DNA of 64,000 nucleotides from Daucus carota subsp. sativus (GCF_001625215.2 NC_030383.2:5530779-5594778); one strand, 5' to 3'; numbered from the stretch's first letter, positions 20,006 to 32,434 are shown. Numbers and translations: made by a program. Notes: generated by a model from the sequence alone, not told the origin.

Positions 20006-20594
20006 GAGCATCTCCAGCAGTGTGCTAACAGCTTCCTTAAATATATAATAAAATATACCTCTTTTAAGGCATTCCTACATTTTATTGAATGGGAACTCCA
20101 ACAACATTCCCTATTTTATATAATTGAAATTATATTAATTAGAATATGCAAATATATGCTATATTTTAAAAATAATTATGTTAATTTATGTAAACATTAA
20201 ATATTAAAATATACATAACTCCCGATATATTAGGAAAATATTATGTATGTATAATAAACAAGGCATTCCTACATTTTATTGAATGGGAACTCCAACAACA
20301 TTCCCTATTTTACGTTCCTTATTATTATAATAATAATATATTCAAAATATCCTATACCTCTTTTAAAGAATTCCTACATTTTATTGAATGGGAAAGTGTG
20401 AGAAAAGGAGGGAAGTGAATATTTTATTATTAAAAGTAGTATGAGGAATGGCTCTCCAATCCTTAAAAATGAGGAATGAAACTTGCATCCTAACTTTTTA
20501 AGGCACCACTAAGACTCTGCTGGAGTTATATTTTTGTCATATTCCTTATAAAAATAGCTTAAGACATCATATAAGGAAGCTGCTGGAGATGCTC
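20006..20594. mobile_element. PIF/Harbinger-like MITE with TAA target duplication
   Basis: The perfect 15-bp terminal inverted repeat GAGCATCTCCAGCAG is flanked by TAA at 20003-20005 and 20595-20597, the three-base target typical of PIF/Harbinger. The 589-bp interior has no coding capacity. It repeats the phrase TTCCTACATTTTATTGAATG three times (about 20071, 20269, 20371), indicating internal duplication. Confidence 0.8.
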
Positions 20595-20672
20595 TAAAGG
20601 TTCAAGTCCTTACTAGTTGCTACTGGGAATCAAAATCAGGTTTTAGTAAAACTAATCCGGTATCTGCATCAG

Positions 20673-20851
20673 CAGTGGCGGAACCTGAGGGGGCTAATGG
20701 AGGCTAGAGCCCCAGACTTGGAAAAAACAGTTAAATTTTTTTTTTTTAGCCTCTCTAAATTATCAATGTCAATATAATTTTTTTTAGCCCCCTAAATTAT
20801 CGATGTCAATATATTTGAGACCCCTGAATTTTTATCCTGGTTCTGCCACTG
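20673..20851. mobile_element. Short hAT-like MITE (179 bp) with 8-bp target duplication
   Basis: Termini CAGTGGCGGAACC and, inverted, CAGTGGCAGAACC differ at one base. A perfect 8-bp duplication TGCATCAG flanks it (20665-20672 and 20852-20859), as made by hAT transposases. The interior repeats AGCC...CTAAATTATC.ATGTCAATAT twice. Same termini as the larger copy at 26413-27534. Confidence 0.85.
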
Positions 20852-20859
20852 TGCATCAG

Positions 20860-21377
20860 GCAGAGGCTCTGGTCTTCACCAATTGCATGCTTTCAGATTT
20901 CGACTAAGAATTCTATAGATGCTATCAATTTTGAGGCAATAATCTATATCTTTTCTTCGGATCAAGAGGACTTAATCAAGAAAAGGTGCAACTTGAACAA
21001 CTTCTTAAACCTATTACCACATTCTTAAACCTTTTCTTCCGATCAAGAGAACATAATCAACAAAATTGTCTAGATTTGGAAATTAGTCAGTAATCATAAT
21101 CAGCATTTTATTATCTAATCAGGTAGCATCCAGAAAAAACATCCTGTGCAGGAAAAACAATTCCTGTACTTGACAACTTAGAACGGTTTGTTCATCGTTA
21201 ACTCTCCAGTCAGAAATTCAGTATGTAATGTTTTGGTAATTGTATAAAAAGTGCACTATGGAAATTGAGGCTTCTGTGCCTCTATCACCTTAGCTTTCAA
21301 TTTGGTTAAAAATAATAATAATAATTTCAGCTTAATTCGAAAGTTAACCTGATCGATGCACAACCTCATGACCACAG
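20860..21377. other. Intergenic, 3' of the DUF4378 gene
   Basis: No gene seen. It contains a repeated phrase about TTTTCTTC.GATCAAGAG (near 20950 and 21041) and the likely 3' untranslated region of the minus-strand gene. Confidence 0.4.
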
Positions 21378-24300
21378 TTAATCTTCCAAAAGATCATCAT
21401 ACAACATTTCGTCGATAAGATCATCAAATAACGAATCCTCAATCTCAAGTCCCGCACACTCTGCATCAAATTGAAGGTTCATCCAACCATCACCTCTGTC
21501 TAGATCTCTGCCCACAGCATCATCCAGTGACCGGTAAGATTCAGGTCTCCAGCTCAAGTACCATTTAACATTTGTCCAGACCTCTCCAAGAACATGATAT
21601 TGCACTGGCATTGGACTGATATGTGACCGACAAGTTAAGGGCTTAGGGAAGTAGCTGGATGATCTCGTATGGATCTCTATTAAGACCTCATTGATTAAAT
21701 CAAACATAAGAAGACGATTGCAACTGCGCACTTCATCTTCAGAACAATCAAGTTCAGTGAGCGGGAAGCCTTCCACCTTTTCGATTACAGAAGGGTCGAC
21801 TGGCTGGCCAGTGGAGTGCCATGTCCCAAGAAACTTATCAGCAGTAAAGCCAGATAGCTCTAATATATCTTTTACATAGTTGAATTCACAGACATGTTTT
21901 GTATCCACCTGAACATGCAGAAGCTTGCGACACCATTGTTTAAGTGGAGATTCTACTTCAGGAATGTCAACTGCATTATCAACCATAATTATCTCTTTAT
22001 CTTTGCTGGCCAAAGAATCTGCTGCAACAAAAAGGGTAACACATGGTGAAAATTGTAAAAGGCTCCCATCAAATCAGATGAAGAGGAACATAATTATGCT
22101 GTGATCAACTTTCACAATATATACATTATGCTACAAAGTATACAATTACATGTCATCGTATACTAAAGCTTTAAATTGGGACAAGAACGGGGTTTCATAA
22201 TAAATTATGATAATATTGGGGGTGGCCGGGATTCAAATTCGAGTCTCCTGCCAACCTGAGCTCTTATTCCATGTTAAGTAAACTACATCTAAAACCTTAA
22301 GGTGTCGGAGGAATATCTCAACAGGGTCTTATATTATTCAACAGAGGAGAAGGTAAATGTCTAAGTTATAGCATCAACCTTCATAATCGTTTGGCCATGA
22401 ATCCATGATTTAGAACATTTGAAATATTCTAGCTTTCTCGATTCTAAAATGAGCCAGTGTTATATTTCCCAAAGTTATGCTAATTATTTAACAAAAAGAT
22501 CAAATAATGTCATTGTCTTTTAGCCTAGGCATGGAAACTTGCACCAGCAACCTCAAAGTTATAACTAAAGGACTTCACCAGCTCTCAGATGTCACACCCC
22601 TTCAGTCCAAATCATCTTGTAGTGTAATACACCAGTCTCAAAATAAAAGGCCAGAAGCGAAGTAAAGATATGTGAAGTTAAAGTACCTTCCACCATGGAC
22701 AGTTGGGGAGGGCTTGCTGTAATCTTCTCAGAATTAGTGTCAGATACGTCAGGTGGACTTGGTTCTGAATGTGGAGGCACTGAAGTAGATTCAAGATTAT
22801 CTTGGCAATAAGAGGTGATTTCGTCAGCATTTAAGTTTTCTGATTGAGCTGGAGACTCACTGCATTCTTCTAAATCGTTTACAGGTGCACGCTCTTCAGC
22901 GGTGTCTAACTGTTTTTGGCTTTCTTGGTCTACAGAACAATCTAAAGGCTTCTGTTCATCAAGAATTTCAGTTTCCGTCATGCCAGAATGGTCCTCCAAA
23001 TTTTTGTGGGGTTCTCCTTCTGGACTTGGATAGCTGTCCATTAGGAGAGTGGAGTGATCCCTGAGATTAGGTAATGAAGAGAGCCTTTCCAGCATCTTTG
23101 ACGAACTTTTACCAGGTGGTGTAGGCACATTCTCTGCTCTTAAAGTTGATTTTTCAGCCAATTGATATCTGGCCATTCTCTTTAAAGTGCACTCAAACAA
23201 GCGATTATATCTATCCATTGAATCAGTAAAAGTTGTTGCTCTTCTAAAGCGAGGTTTATCACTGGGTTTCTGCAGAAACGAAGTAGAATGATCAACTTCG
23301 CAGCTACTGGAACCACTATCTCTAGTAAAATCAGTCTCCTCCTGCATAACTTTGGAGGTAGTGCGATCATAAGGAACTATTTGGGATACTGAATCCATGA
23401 CAGGTTGTTGCTTCTCCTTTCTGCTCTCTCTGATGACACGACTAATTTTTCTCTTGAGCTGTTTAAAACGGTTAATAACTGGTCTATTTTCATGCTCTAT
23501 CTTAAGCCCACGGGGTGTGCATGGAGGAAGGCCATTGAATGATCTGTTCCTTCCTAAGATTGGTTCTGACGTGCCAACCTCCTTGCGCTCAACCATGGTT
23601 CCAGCTAACTTAGCATCAGCAGAACACTGGGAACTGTGACAAACTTGGAATTTTTTTCTCTCATTTGCATCAAGAGCAGAACGCTGCTTGGAATCATTAT
23701 TGGTTGATTCTAGTACTCTTCTGCCAACTGAGCCTGGCAGTGGAAATGATGCCGATTTGGTTAATACTACCTTTGACTTGATCGCCTCACGACTGTGCAA
23801 GTACTGTAATAAAGGAGTTCCCGGGTCTTCTAATACTTTCAGGAAATATTCCTTCTTTGGGCCATATACATCCAGGGAATCCAAAAGCTCGTTTAAATCC
23901 TGGACTGAAGCATCTTCACCAATTTTCTCTGAATCAATTATGTCATCTTCAAGAAAAGAATTACTTCCAATCGAATGCCTCACCTCCTGATTTGCCTCAC
24001 TTTGCTTCCAAACACTCCTGCTAAGCTTGGCTGCACATAGCTCACACATTTTGTTCTTGTTAGCTGATTTATCTGTGGTATCTGTCAGGTGAGGGCCTGA
24101 TGTGCTGGAACCACAGTGATTTTCGCCAGCAGATTTTTTACCTTCATCCTCCATATCGAGTTCAAAATTGAAGCCTGTAGATTCAGAGTGAGTGCTAAAA
24201 TCAGTCCCTTTTGGCTGTGCCCAAGAGGGACAGGAGTCACTTCGACGATGCGAGCCCCCTTTTTTAGACCTCTCCTCATAAATCATGGCTTTTATTCTAG

Positions 24301-24998
24301 ATGTTATGGAGCTTTTAGTTTCTAAATTTTTCTTGGTTTCTTTATCTTGTCTTCCTGCAGCTAGTTCTGTAGGCTTTTCGCTAATCTAATGGAAAAAAAA
24401 TCATTTGTTAGAATACGCATACAAATCCACCCCAAATGAAACTGTACAAGTTCAAAGGAAACAAAACTGAGGTTTAAAATTTACTGATATCAAAGTTATC
24501 TTGGATAAACTTACAAGGCACTTCTCTGCTCCAGTATCGCTGTGTTCACGTGCTTCTCCCGTGTCAGCGGAGACTTCATCATCTTCTGAGGCTCACAAAA
24601 ACACGGCCATAATCAAATACTTAACAAGTTGTACAAACAAGTCAGAAAAGTATAGGCAATGGGGTCTTGCAACTATGAAGGAGTAAAGGAAAATTCCAAT
24701 TATCATAATCCTAACTGTTGGAATACAATAATGATCCCGTTAAGCCCTCCTCTTAATTTGAAATTTCAACTCGAAACATAAACTTTTCAGAGACTGCGCT
24801 GTACACCAAGTTACTAAACATAACAAACTGGGAAAATCTAAAGCTGTACCCAGATCAATATGACTAACCTGCTGTCTGCTTTCTTCCAGCACTAAGTCGT
24901 TTGCGCGGAAGTTTTTTCTTGGCTCTAATTGCATATAATATGCTTACCATGCAATTTCGAGTTTCATGTTTCAGATGAACTCTAGAATCTCGCCCCAT
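21378..24998 (-). CDS. DUF4378-domain protein (TRM-like), four coding exons
   Basis: Exons 24869-24998, 24515-24585, 22687-24385 and 21378-22021 give 847 aa in frame. The start MGRDSRVHLKHETRNCMVSI is basic. Exon 3 is mostly predicted disordered, Ser-rich, with a conserved-looking LYKVLEDPG-like segment (YFLKVLEDPGTPLLQYL) and polybasic FKQLKRKISRVIRESRKEK. The last exon carries the C-terminal DUF4378 region (about residues 640-847), with FNYVKDILELSGF, LFDLINEVL-like LLMFDLINEVLIEI and the acidic end LIDEMLYDDLLED. Plant DUF4378 proteins of this build include TRM proteins, which recruit TON1/PP2A complexes to microtubules; that role here is inferred. A leader intron (25007-25771, donor AAG/GTACGC, acceptor ACGCAG) precedes the start codon. 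Confidence 0.8.
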
Positions 24999-25006
24999 AC
25001 TCTTTC

Positions 25007-25860
25007 CTGCGTAAGATGAAGAATATCAAATGTAATTTAACGAGAATGTTCTTGGACCAGAAACTATCTATACCACAGCAAGCAAATCCAAAACCAGTCT
25101 ATGCAAAAACATATCCAGAACCAACACATTGTCATTCAATAATGAGCATATATATATTTAAGTTTTGGATCGATTTTAGGCAACTTAAGACCAAACTAAG
25201 ACAATGATAAACATATGTTTTAAGCATTTCAGTAAGCATATAAAAGATTAATGATTTTAGATTGTGCAAGAACACGAATTTTAGAGTGTTTGCCCGAACA
25301 TAAACCCGAGCTTTTACGTCCGAGCGCCATTTTCGACTATAAACTAAAAAATGTATATTTGTGTAATAAATCAAAAACCAGCTTAAGATTATAAATAAAA
25401 CTTCTATGATCTAAACTGAACACTTAAATAAATCGTAATTCATAATTTCAAGCCGTTCCAAACGGGCTCTGTCCGGGTCTATGCAACTAGTACTTGGACT
25501 ATAGAAAAATTCTAAATCGAAAATTGAAATATACAGATTCACCAACAAAAGAAATCCCAACTTTTTATAATTCGAGAAGATCGAATTCAGGCCTTTCCCA
25601 TGTCAATGAAGAAAACCATAACATGAAAATTTTACCAATAAGTAACAACAGGAAATGCATGTTGAATCTTATATAAACACAGGCTAATCTAATCAAGGTT
25701 TTAATCAAAAATAATAACTCGATAAACAAACATGCATACATTAATAAGAATCTGAGTCCGAAACAGCGTACCTTGATAACCCAAACACGAACCGAATCGA
25801 AATAATTTGGGAGCTTTATATATCATGACACACGGATCACGACAGAGTGCAAAATTGTGC
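25007..25860 (-). other. Leader intron and first untranslated exon of the DUF4378 gene
   Basis: On the minus strand a donor AAG/GTACGC ends an upstream exon at 25772. An acceptor TTACGCAG ends at 25007, eight bases before the start codon. The intron has no coding content. Leader introns are common in plant genes and often raise expression; transcription start is not visible. Confidence 0.55.
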
Positions 25861-26412
25861 AATAATGTTAGACGATGTCGCGATTTTGTACGAAGAAAAA
25901 CGATAAATTAACAAGAAAAAATTGTTGATCACGATCATTTTTTATATTAGGCACTGAAACACTTTGTCATTCTGATATGGCGCCATGACATGCATATATA
26001 TCCGTTAAGTACTCTCCTCCGTTGCTTTCTAGTTTCTCTGCTTTGTACTTGACTCAGACTTTGTCACAAAGTGATGTCAGATTATTTATTCGAGTGGGAA
26101 GCAATGGGCTGGATTTTCGGGCCCACTTGATTGAATGAAAACCTGGGCTGTAGAATAATGTTGGGCCTTATGTATGAATTCTACTGCTTACTGGGCTGTC
26201 GAATTTAAAACGAGAGAGAAGAGATTGTCAAAGAAAAGATAGAAATTTCTTCTTCCTTGTGGTGCAGAGTATTTCATAGAAGAGAACGGGAATAAAAAAA
26301 TGAAAGAAAAGATATTATATATTTTTATAATGTAATTTTCTCTCTAAAATTCAAAAAAAAATCAAGTAGAAAAAAGGTGTTTAACAATTTTGTTTTCCAC
26401 TCTGTCCAAATT
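25861..26412. other. Upstream region of the DUF4378 gene
   Basis: No gene seen. Ordinary AT-rich DNA; a TATATATCC-like stretch occurs near 25995. Confidence 0.4.
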
Positions 26413-27534
26413 CAGTGGCGGAACCAGGAGTAAAAGTTAGGGGGGCTGAAATATTTTTTCATCTATACTTGCATAAATAGCTTACTCGATATGTATCATC
26501 ATATTATCATTCAATCATGCATCTCCCATCCTATCACGCTAATAAGTCTTAATCGTTTTATAGCAGAAAAAACTTTCACAACAATAGCAATGACAACGGG
26601 TAAAACTAGAGCTAACTCAACCAGATGATAAACTAAGAGATATGCAGTGTGTCTGTGTGTCTTAACCGTCATGACAGAAAGATATCCTATACTTTGAAGT
26701 TCAGATTAATCTTTATCCGCTCTCACATCATAGATAAACTTGTCTAAGTCATTTGATAACAACTCCAGATCTAGTAAAGAGATATCCTTTGGATAAAATT
26801 GTGCAAGGCTAGAAAATTAATTCCTAAGATCCAAAGAGTAAATATAAAGTAGTAGCTCTATGTTTCCTTCTGTAAAACGGTTATCCATTTCTTGGGAAAT
26901 AAGATCAATAAACTGTTAAATAAAAAAGTAATTAGTAAACAAGTTTTATAACAGTAACACTGAACATCTTCTAAAAATGTCTCCCATTCTTTTTCTCTTA
27001 ATAGCTACAATTTAATTTTCATACTTCAAACCATTGTCATAGTATTTATAATATTTCGAGTTCTTTGTTGTAAAGCTTATGACAAATCACTAGTAATTGT
27101 GAAGAAAACTTTCATCAAAAGAACTCCACTAAGTTAGGGTAATGTCAATGTGTGCGTATGACTTATGAGAGCATGTCCAAAAGATTCTTCATATGGGCTC
27201 TTTAGCCAAATTTGAAGAATATGGAGATGAAATGAACTCCAACAAACTCCTGGCAGATATCGATAGAGAGCGCATGTAGGGAATATTGTTGGAGATAAGA
27301 TATTGTGTAATTTACAGCTTCTTAAATAGTTAAGAGTTGATTGTTTATATTATTTTTAGAGAAAGGTTAAGGAGTTTGTATAAAATACTTCTCTATGATA
27401 TTTATAATTCAGCGGGGGCTAAAAAAAATTATACTGACATCACACTAATTCAGCGAGGGCTAAAAAAATATACATTATTTTTTCGAGGTTAGGAGGCTCT
27501 AGCATCCCCTAACCCCCCTCTGGTTCCGCCACTG
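26413..27534. mobile_element. Non-autonomous hAT-like element (1122 bp)
   Basis: Termini CAGTGGCGGAACCAG and, inverted, CAGTGGCGGAACCAG are perfect. Flanks TCCAAATT (left) and CCAAATTA (right) give a 7-bp shared target CCAAATT. The interior lacks a transposase frame. The right end has repeated TTCAGCGGGGGCTAAAAAAA / TTCAGCGAGGGCTAAAAAAA. Shares termini with the 179-bp copy at 20673-20851, so both were probably mobilised by the same transposase. Confidence 0.85.
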
Positions 27535-28354
27535 CCAAATTAGGGAACTGGATTCATCTTATAAATTTTCCGTTCACTTCTTTTCTCTTCTTTTTCTAAA
27601 AATCTCGAGTAGAGTTTAATTAACCTATTTATCCTAATAAATATAAATTTTAAGTCCCCTATACTGCAAATGCATAAAAATTTGGTTACACCCGTTGTTA
27701 AAAATTTGTATATAATCTATAAACTTGTTACACAAATCTCTTTATCGAGCGTGTTCACAAAGTATTTCGTCAAAATTTGCCATTATCAAAGTGTTATTTA
27801 ATCACGTAACAAATCTTAACATCGTATAAAAACTCAATTAATAAATCAAACTCCCAGCAGTTTGTGACTGTTTCAACTTTCAAGTCATTTACCATGTCTC
27901 ATACTTGACCTTACAGTTTCATTTCACATTATAAATTCGGTCCAGTTAAAAATTTTAAAGGATTTTTTAATGCATGAACGAGTAATGTCAAATGGAATAC
28001 GTGTACTCAGATGTTCAATAAGTCATGGAATGAAGGCAGTGTTAAATGAAGGAAAGATTTCTTGAATAATGTAAGTAAGACTAAAATTTATCGGGAAGAC
28101 ATGCACAAAATGTTTTCAAGGTTTTACATTCAGGTTTGAATACTTCAATGTTCAAATAAGTTGACAATGCAGGCCCAAACAAGCAGAACTTTAAAAAAAA
28201 AAAAAAAAACTTATTATGGTGATAAACTGAAAACCTGTGTTGACTAATGCACTGCAAACTGGTACTTGTTCTGTGTATAAATTTCTCAGTACAATTGTAC
28301 AATATCCCAAAATTTGAAACCATGTGAAGAGCCCTCCAAGGCTCCAACCATGTA
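27535..28354. other. Intergenic, no gene recognised
   Basis: AT-rich DNA without coding signals or recognised repeat termini; a 16-base poly-A run lies near 28193-28209. Confidence 0.5.
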
Positions 28355-28604
28355 GTCCCTCCGTTTCAATTTACATGTCCACTTTCAAGAAAATTTTTTG
28401 TTTCAAATTACTTGTCCATTTCAACTTTCAATACAAAATCATATTTCCAAAGTCAATTTTACACCACATATATCTTATTTATATTATCTAGATCAATCGC
28501 ACTCCACATATTTTGATCATTTAATGCAATTAATTTGTGAACAACCACTTTTCTTAAACTGTGTGATTTTTTTAAAGTGGACATCTAATTTGAAACGGAG
28601 GGAG
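28355..28604. mobile_element. Stowaway-like MITE, left arm of an inverted pair
   Basis: 250 bp with ends GTCCCTCCGTTTC and, inverted, CTCCCTCCGTTTC, flanked by TA at both sides. The interior is near-complementary to the next element (28621-28869). Confidence 0.85.
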
Positions 28605-28620
28605 TACAAGTTTTTTAATA

Positions 28621-28869
28621 CTCCCTCCGTTTCAAATTAGATGTCCACTTTAAAAAAATCACACAGTTTAAGAAAAGTGGATGTTCACCAATTAACTGCA
28701 TTAAATGATCAAAATATGTGGAGTGAGATTGATCTAGGAAATATAAATAAGTGATATGTGGAGTGGAATTGACTTTGGAAATATAATTTTGCATTGAAAG
28801 TTGAAGTGGACAACTAATTTGAAACAATTTTTTTTTTGAAAGTGGACATGTAAATTGAAACGGAGGGAG
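28621..28869. mobile_element. Stowaway-like MITE, right arm of an inverted pair
   Basis: 249 bp with CTCCCTCCGTTTC termini and TA flanks, inverted relative to 28355-28604 and separated by only about 16 bp. Confidence 0.85.
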
Positions 28870-28871
28870 TA

Positions 28872-30557
28872 TTTTGTTTCTCTCTCGCTGTACTTATACT
28901 TAACGAAAATAGTTTTCTATGTTCAACATGGACAAATCTATTGATAATTTAAACTTGATAGAAATCAAGATAAAAATTTGATAGTAAATTATTAAGATTA
29001 TTGTTTAAATTGATAACATATTTTGTTATTGATGTAAATTTCAAAAATCAAAATAATTCACTAAAACAAAAAAGACTTTTTAACATCTCATATTTGAACT
29101 TACAAATTAAAGTTAAGAGTCTCGAGAAAAGTCTCAGCCAAACATGCACATAACTAAATCCAATATCTTAAACGATGCAAAATTATACTCATATAATTAA
29201 ATAGTTGCACTAATCTTTTTTATATAGAAATGAGTAATAATAACGAAAGAAATTTCAATTTGGAATTATGAGAGAAGTTTTGAGCAAGAATATAAAATTA
29301 CTAAACCATCTTCAACCCAATCGATTTCAACCCAATCGATGACACCAAGGTGATGTAATTTTCACATCATTTTACTGTGAAGATCACACTACCTAAAAAG
29401 TTCACCCCCATCTCACTACAGTCACTAGTCTTAGATATAAGATTATTCTATCTCTATTAAATAAAAAATAATTGAAAATTTAATTATAGTCATGAGACCT
29501 CAAACTTGATCAATTTTGAGTTTATTCATAAATCATGAATTACTTTTAAAAAAAATCCAATTTTTGTATACAAGAATGAAGAATATTCTAGTTGAAATTT
29601 AGAATAAATAAAATTTTGAAATAAATAGTAAAGAAATACTTTTAAATTATTATTATTGGAAAGTTAAAAAATAGGAGAACATAAGACTCATATATTTTTT
29701 GTTTAACATATATAGGGGTATATTGGGCATTTGAAAAAAATTAAATTTGATGTAAAAGTCATATTAAATAAATATTGGACACCAAATTTGATGTTACCCA
29801 TGCATATTACCCCATTTCAAGCCGTATTGGAGTAACTTCTTACATCAAAAATTACATTAATTTTGAATTTTGAAATTAAATTAAAGATGCTCTTATGATC
29901 AAATTCGAAAGAAGAAATTAAATATACGATAAATTGATAGAATAGAGAATTCTTTCTAAAAAGTATGAATTGCATGTGATATATAATGTATGAAATATAG
30001 TTGGCAGAGAGTTATTAAACAATTATTTATTATATATTTTACATATCATCCAATAATTTCGAACTAATTCATCACAAACGATATAATATTAATAATCGCA
30101 TTTTTATTCATCAAACCTAATTATTATTAGAATATCTCGAAACGAATGTTGAAAGAATACCTACATATAAATCTTAAAAAAACACCAAGAGATCCTGAAA
30201 ATAAAAACACACCTAAAAAAACCTCAAATGCGGAAAAATTGTTGACTAATTTTATTTTTCAAAATAAGGACTTGCCTTTTATTTTCCAAAATAAATTTTT
30301 GTTAAATAATGAATATAAAAAAATTTATGAAAGTATAATAAACCGTTTCTAAAAACAAGTTGCCAAACAGGCCGTTTGAATACAAACGAGGAAATTAATT
30401 CCGGCGCTATATATTGACAATAGTAGTAGCTCGCGAAATAATTATACAAAAGAAGCTCCTGACAAAAAAAAAAAATTATAAAAAGAAGCTTGCAGCATCT
30501 CCCACGCCTCCTTTTGACTTCATCATGGTAAGAATTTGCATAAAACCAAGACAGATA
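28872..30557. other. Intergenic, AT-rich, no gene recognised
   Basis: No coding sequence, RNA gene or clear transposon termini. The phrase CAATCGATTTCAACC is repeated in tandem near 29320-29340. Confidence 0.5.
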
Positions 30558-31051
30558 CTCCCTCCTTCCCATTTTAATTGTCCACTTTGCTCAAATCACA
30601 CATATTAAGAAAAATTAAATATGATATGTTGTTATCATTGTTATGCATTAATTATACAAAAACACTACTAAATTTTCATTCATTTTGTTAAACGGTTTTT
30701 CTATGGTGTGCCCATGGGCACATGCTAAGCGCGAAAATTTTTGTATTTGGGAGATTTTGATTGGCTCCTCTCTCTTGATAATGGTGGACCCCCCTGCAAA
30801 TACACCAACCGCACCAATCAAAATCTCCCAAATACAAAAATTTCCTCGCTTAGCATGTGCCCATGGGCACACACTAGACAAACCGTTTGTTAAAAGTCAA
30901 CATAGTTTGCATTGTAAATCATGAAAATTGTACATGCTAATAAATGTTAACATTGAAACTTGTATAAAATTGTATTGGACAAAGAAGTAGGACAAATAAT
31001 ATGGGAAATTTTTTCTTTGCAAAGTGGATTATTAAAATGGGAAGGAGGGAG
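30558..31051. mobile_element. Stowaway-like MITE carrying a nested Mutator-like MITE
   Basis: Termini CTCCCTCCTTCCCATTTTAA and, inverted, CTCCCTCCTTCCCATTTTAA lie between TA dinucleotides (30556-30557, 31052-31053). Removing the nested 193-bp element plus one 9-bp target copy leaves about 292 bp, normal for this family. Confidence 0.85.
30693..30885. mobile_element. 193-bp Mutator-like MITE, copy A
   Basis: Starts CGGTTT and ends AAACCG, with a perfect 9-bp target duplication TTTGTTAAA (30684-30692 and 30886-30894), the length made by Mutator-like transposases. Long terminal inverted repeats of about 75 bp include the 14-bp palindrome GTGCCCATGGGCAC. Oppositely oriented to copies B and C by its asymmetric centre. 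No coding capacity. Confidence 0.92.
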
Positions 31052-31063
31052 TAAAGATTAGTA

Positions 31064-31320
31064 TTCCCTCCGTCCCAACTCCCAAAGTTGTCATATTTCT
31101 TTTTTAGTCAAATTGATTAAATTTTGATCAAAAATTATAAATCAATCACTCATCATTTTAAAAAATTGAAAATTATATCTTAAAATAGATTAAAAGTTAT
31201 TTTCGGTAACATATTTTTTTTATTTTGTTAATTGATACAATATTAATAAATTTCAATCAAACTTTAGTCAGTTTGACCGGCACAAAATCAAATGTGACAA
31301 CTATTTTGAGACGGAGGGAG
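31064..31320. mobile_element. Stowaway-like MITE (257 bp)
   Basis: Ends TTCCCTCCGTCCC and, inverted, CTCCCTCCGTCTC with TA flanks. The interior includes GTCAAATTGATTAAATTTTG and GTTTGACCGGCACAAAATC, also found in the element at 38429-38685. Confidence 0.85.
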
Positions 31321-31394
31321 TATTAATTTTAATAATGAAATAATTTCCCCTGGTTTAGTTCTTAAATAAAAAAATTAAGTAGTTTTTAAAGAAA

Positions 31395-31587
31395 CGGTTT
31401 GGCTAGTATGTGCCCATGGGCACATGCTAAGCGCGGAAATTTTTGTATTTGGGAGATTTTGATTGGTGTGGTTGGTGTATTTGCAGGGGGGTCCACCATT
31501 ATCATGAGATAGGAGCCAATCAAAATGATCCAAACACAAAATTTTCCGCGCTTAGCATGTGCACATGGGCACATCATAGAAAAACCG
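31395..31587. mobile_element. 193-bp Mutator-like MITE, copy B
   Basis: Same length, termini and GTGCCCATGGGCAC palindrome as copy A; one inner copy is changed to GTGCACATGGGCAC. Perfect 9-bp target duplication TTAAAGAAA at 31386-31394 and 31588-31596. Confidence 0.92.
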
Positions 31588-31596
31588 TTAAAGAAA

Positions 31597-32014
31597 AAAA
31601 TGCATTAGAAGTAAGAAGTAAACTAGTAGGTATGAATGATTAAACTATTTCGAAAAAAAGCCCAAGTCCTCAAACAAAAACCAGTCTTTTCGTCTTTTTA
31701 TAAATGTTAAACAGAAGTAGAAGCCGACTTTTTAACAGAAAAAGTTGGAAGTGCTCGTGCCCAAACAGGCACATAATTTTAATTCCACCACAAAAAAATT
31801 AAAGATAACAGCTCCTAGTCTTGCACAAACTTAACAGTGTATGTTCAATTCAAAGCTATGTCGGTTTGTTGTTGTCAACATAGAACTGGAAGCTGATGTA
31901 TGGACAGAGAACGAGGATGGAGGAGTCGATGAGCAGCCGTTAGATGGGGCATTACGTTACATGAATTTATTACCAGCTGCTTCTGGAGTAGGTTGTAATT
32001 TCAGTTATCATTTA
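31597..32014. other. Intergenic with a small unassigned frame
   Basis: A short plus-strand frame from 31841 runs into the following MITE and has no recognisable homology. It is not called as a gene. Confidence 0.4.
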
Positions 32015-32276
32015 CTCCCTCCGTCCCTTTTTACTTGTCCGTTTTGAAAAAATAACGCATCTTAAGAAAATGTTAGTTGGATATCTAGTTTTCATACATA
32101 TGTCTAATAAATGTAATGAATTAGATAGAGTTGTGTGTATATATATGTTAGTCAAACATTAGAAGTTGTTACTTTTTGAAAAAACATACAAAAAGTTGCT
32201 TTGAAAAAAGAAGTGAACAAGTAATTTAGGACAATTTTTTTTTTCAAATTGGACATGTAAAAAGGGACGGAGGGAG
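32015..32276. mobile_element. Stowaway-like MITE (262 bp)
   Basis: Ends CTCCCTCCGTCCCTTTTTAC and, inverted, CTCCCTCCGTCCCTTTTTAC, with TA on both sides. Confidence 0.87.
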
Positions 32277-32434
32277 TATTCTATAAGCATGGCACCACAT
32301 CATGCCCATTGACTTCAGGAGATGCGAGTTTTCAAGCAAGTGATGCCATCAAATTAAAGTCAAACATTATATTAGTCCTCGTGTTTTAGGCTTTTAGCTA
32401 ATGGAACGTAGTAAATTCGATCCCATATGTTATA

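Noticed and set aside
28398..28827. Two similar reading frames of 70-80 aa on opposite strands
   Set aside because: They are the same sequence read from the two inverted Stowaway MITEs, not genes.
30648..31577. Frames with a shared VCPWAHAKR-type translation
   Set aside because: They come from the inverted arms of the 193-bp Mutator-like MITEs and appear in both orientations.
31841..32013. Small frame beginning MFNSKLCRFVVVNIELE
   Set aside because: No recognised homology, its end lies inside a Stowaway MITE, and there is no supporting context.
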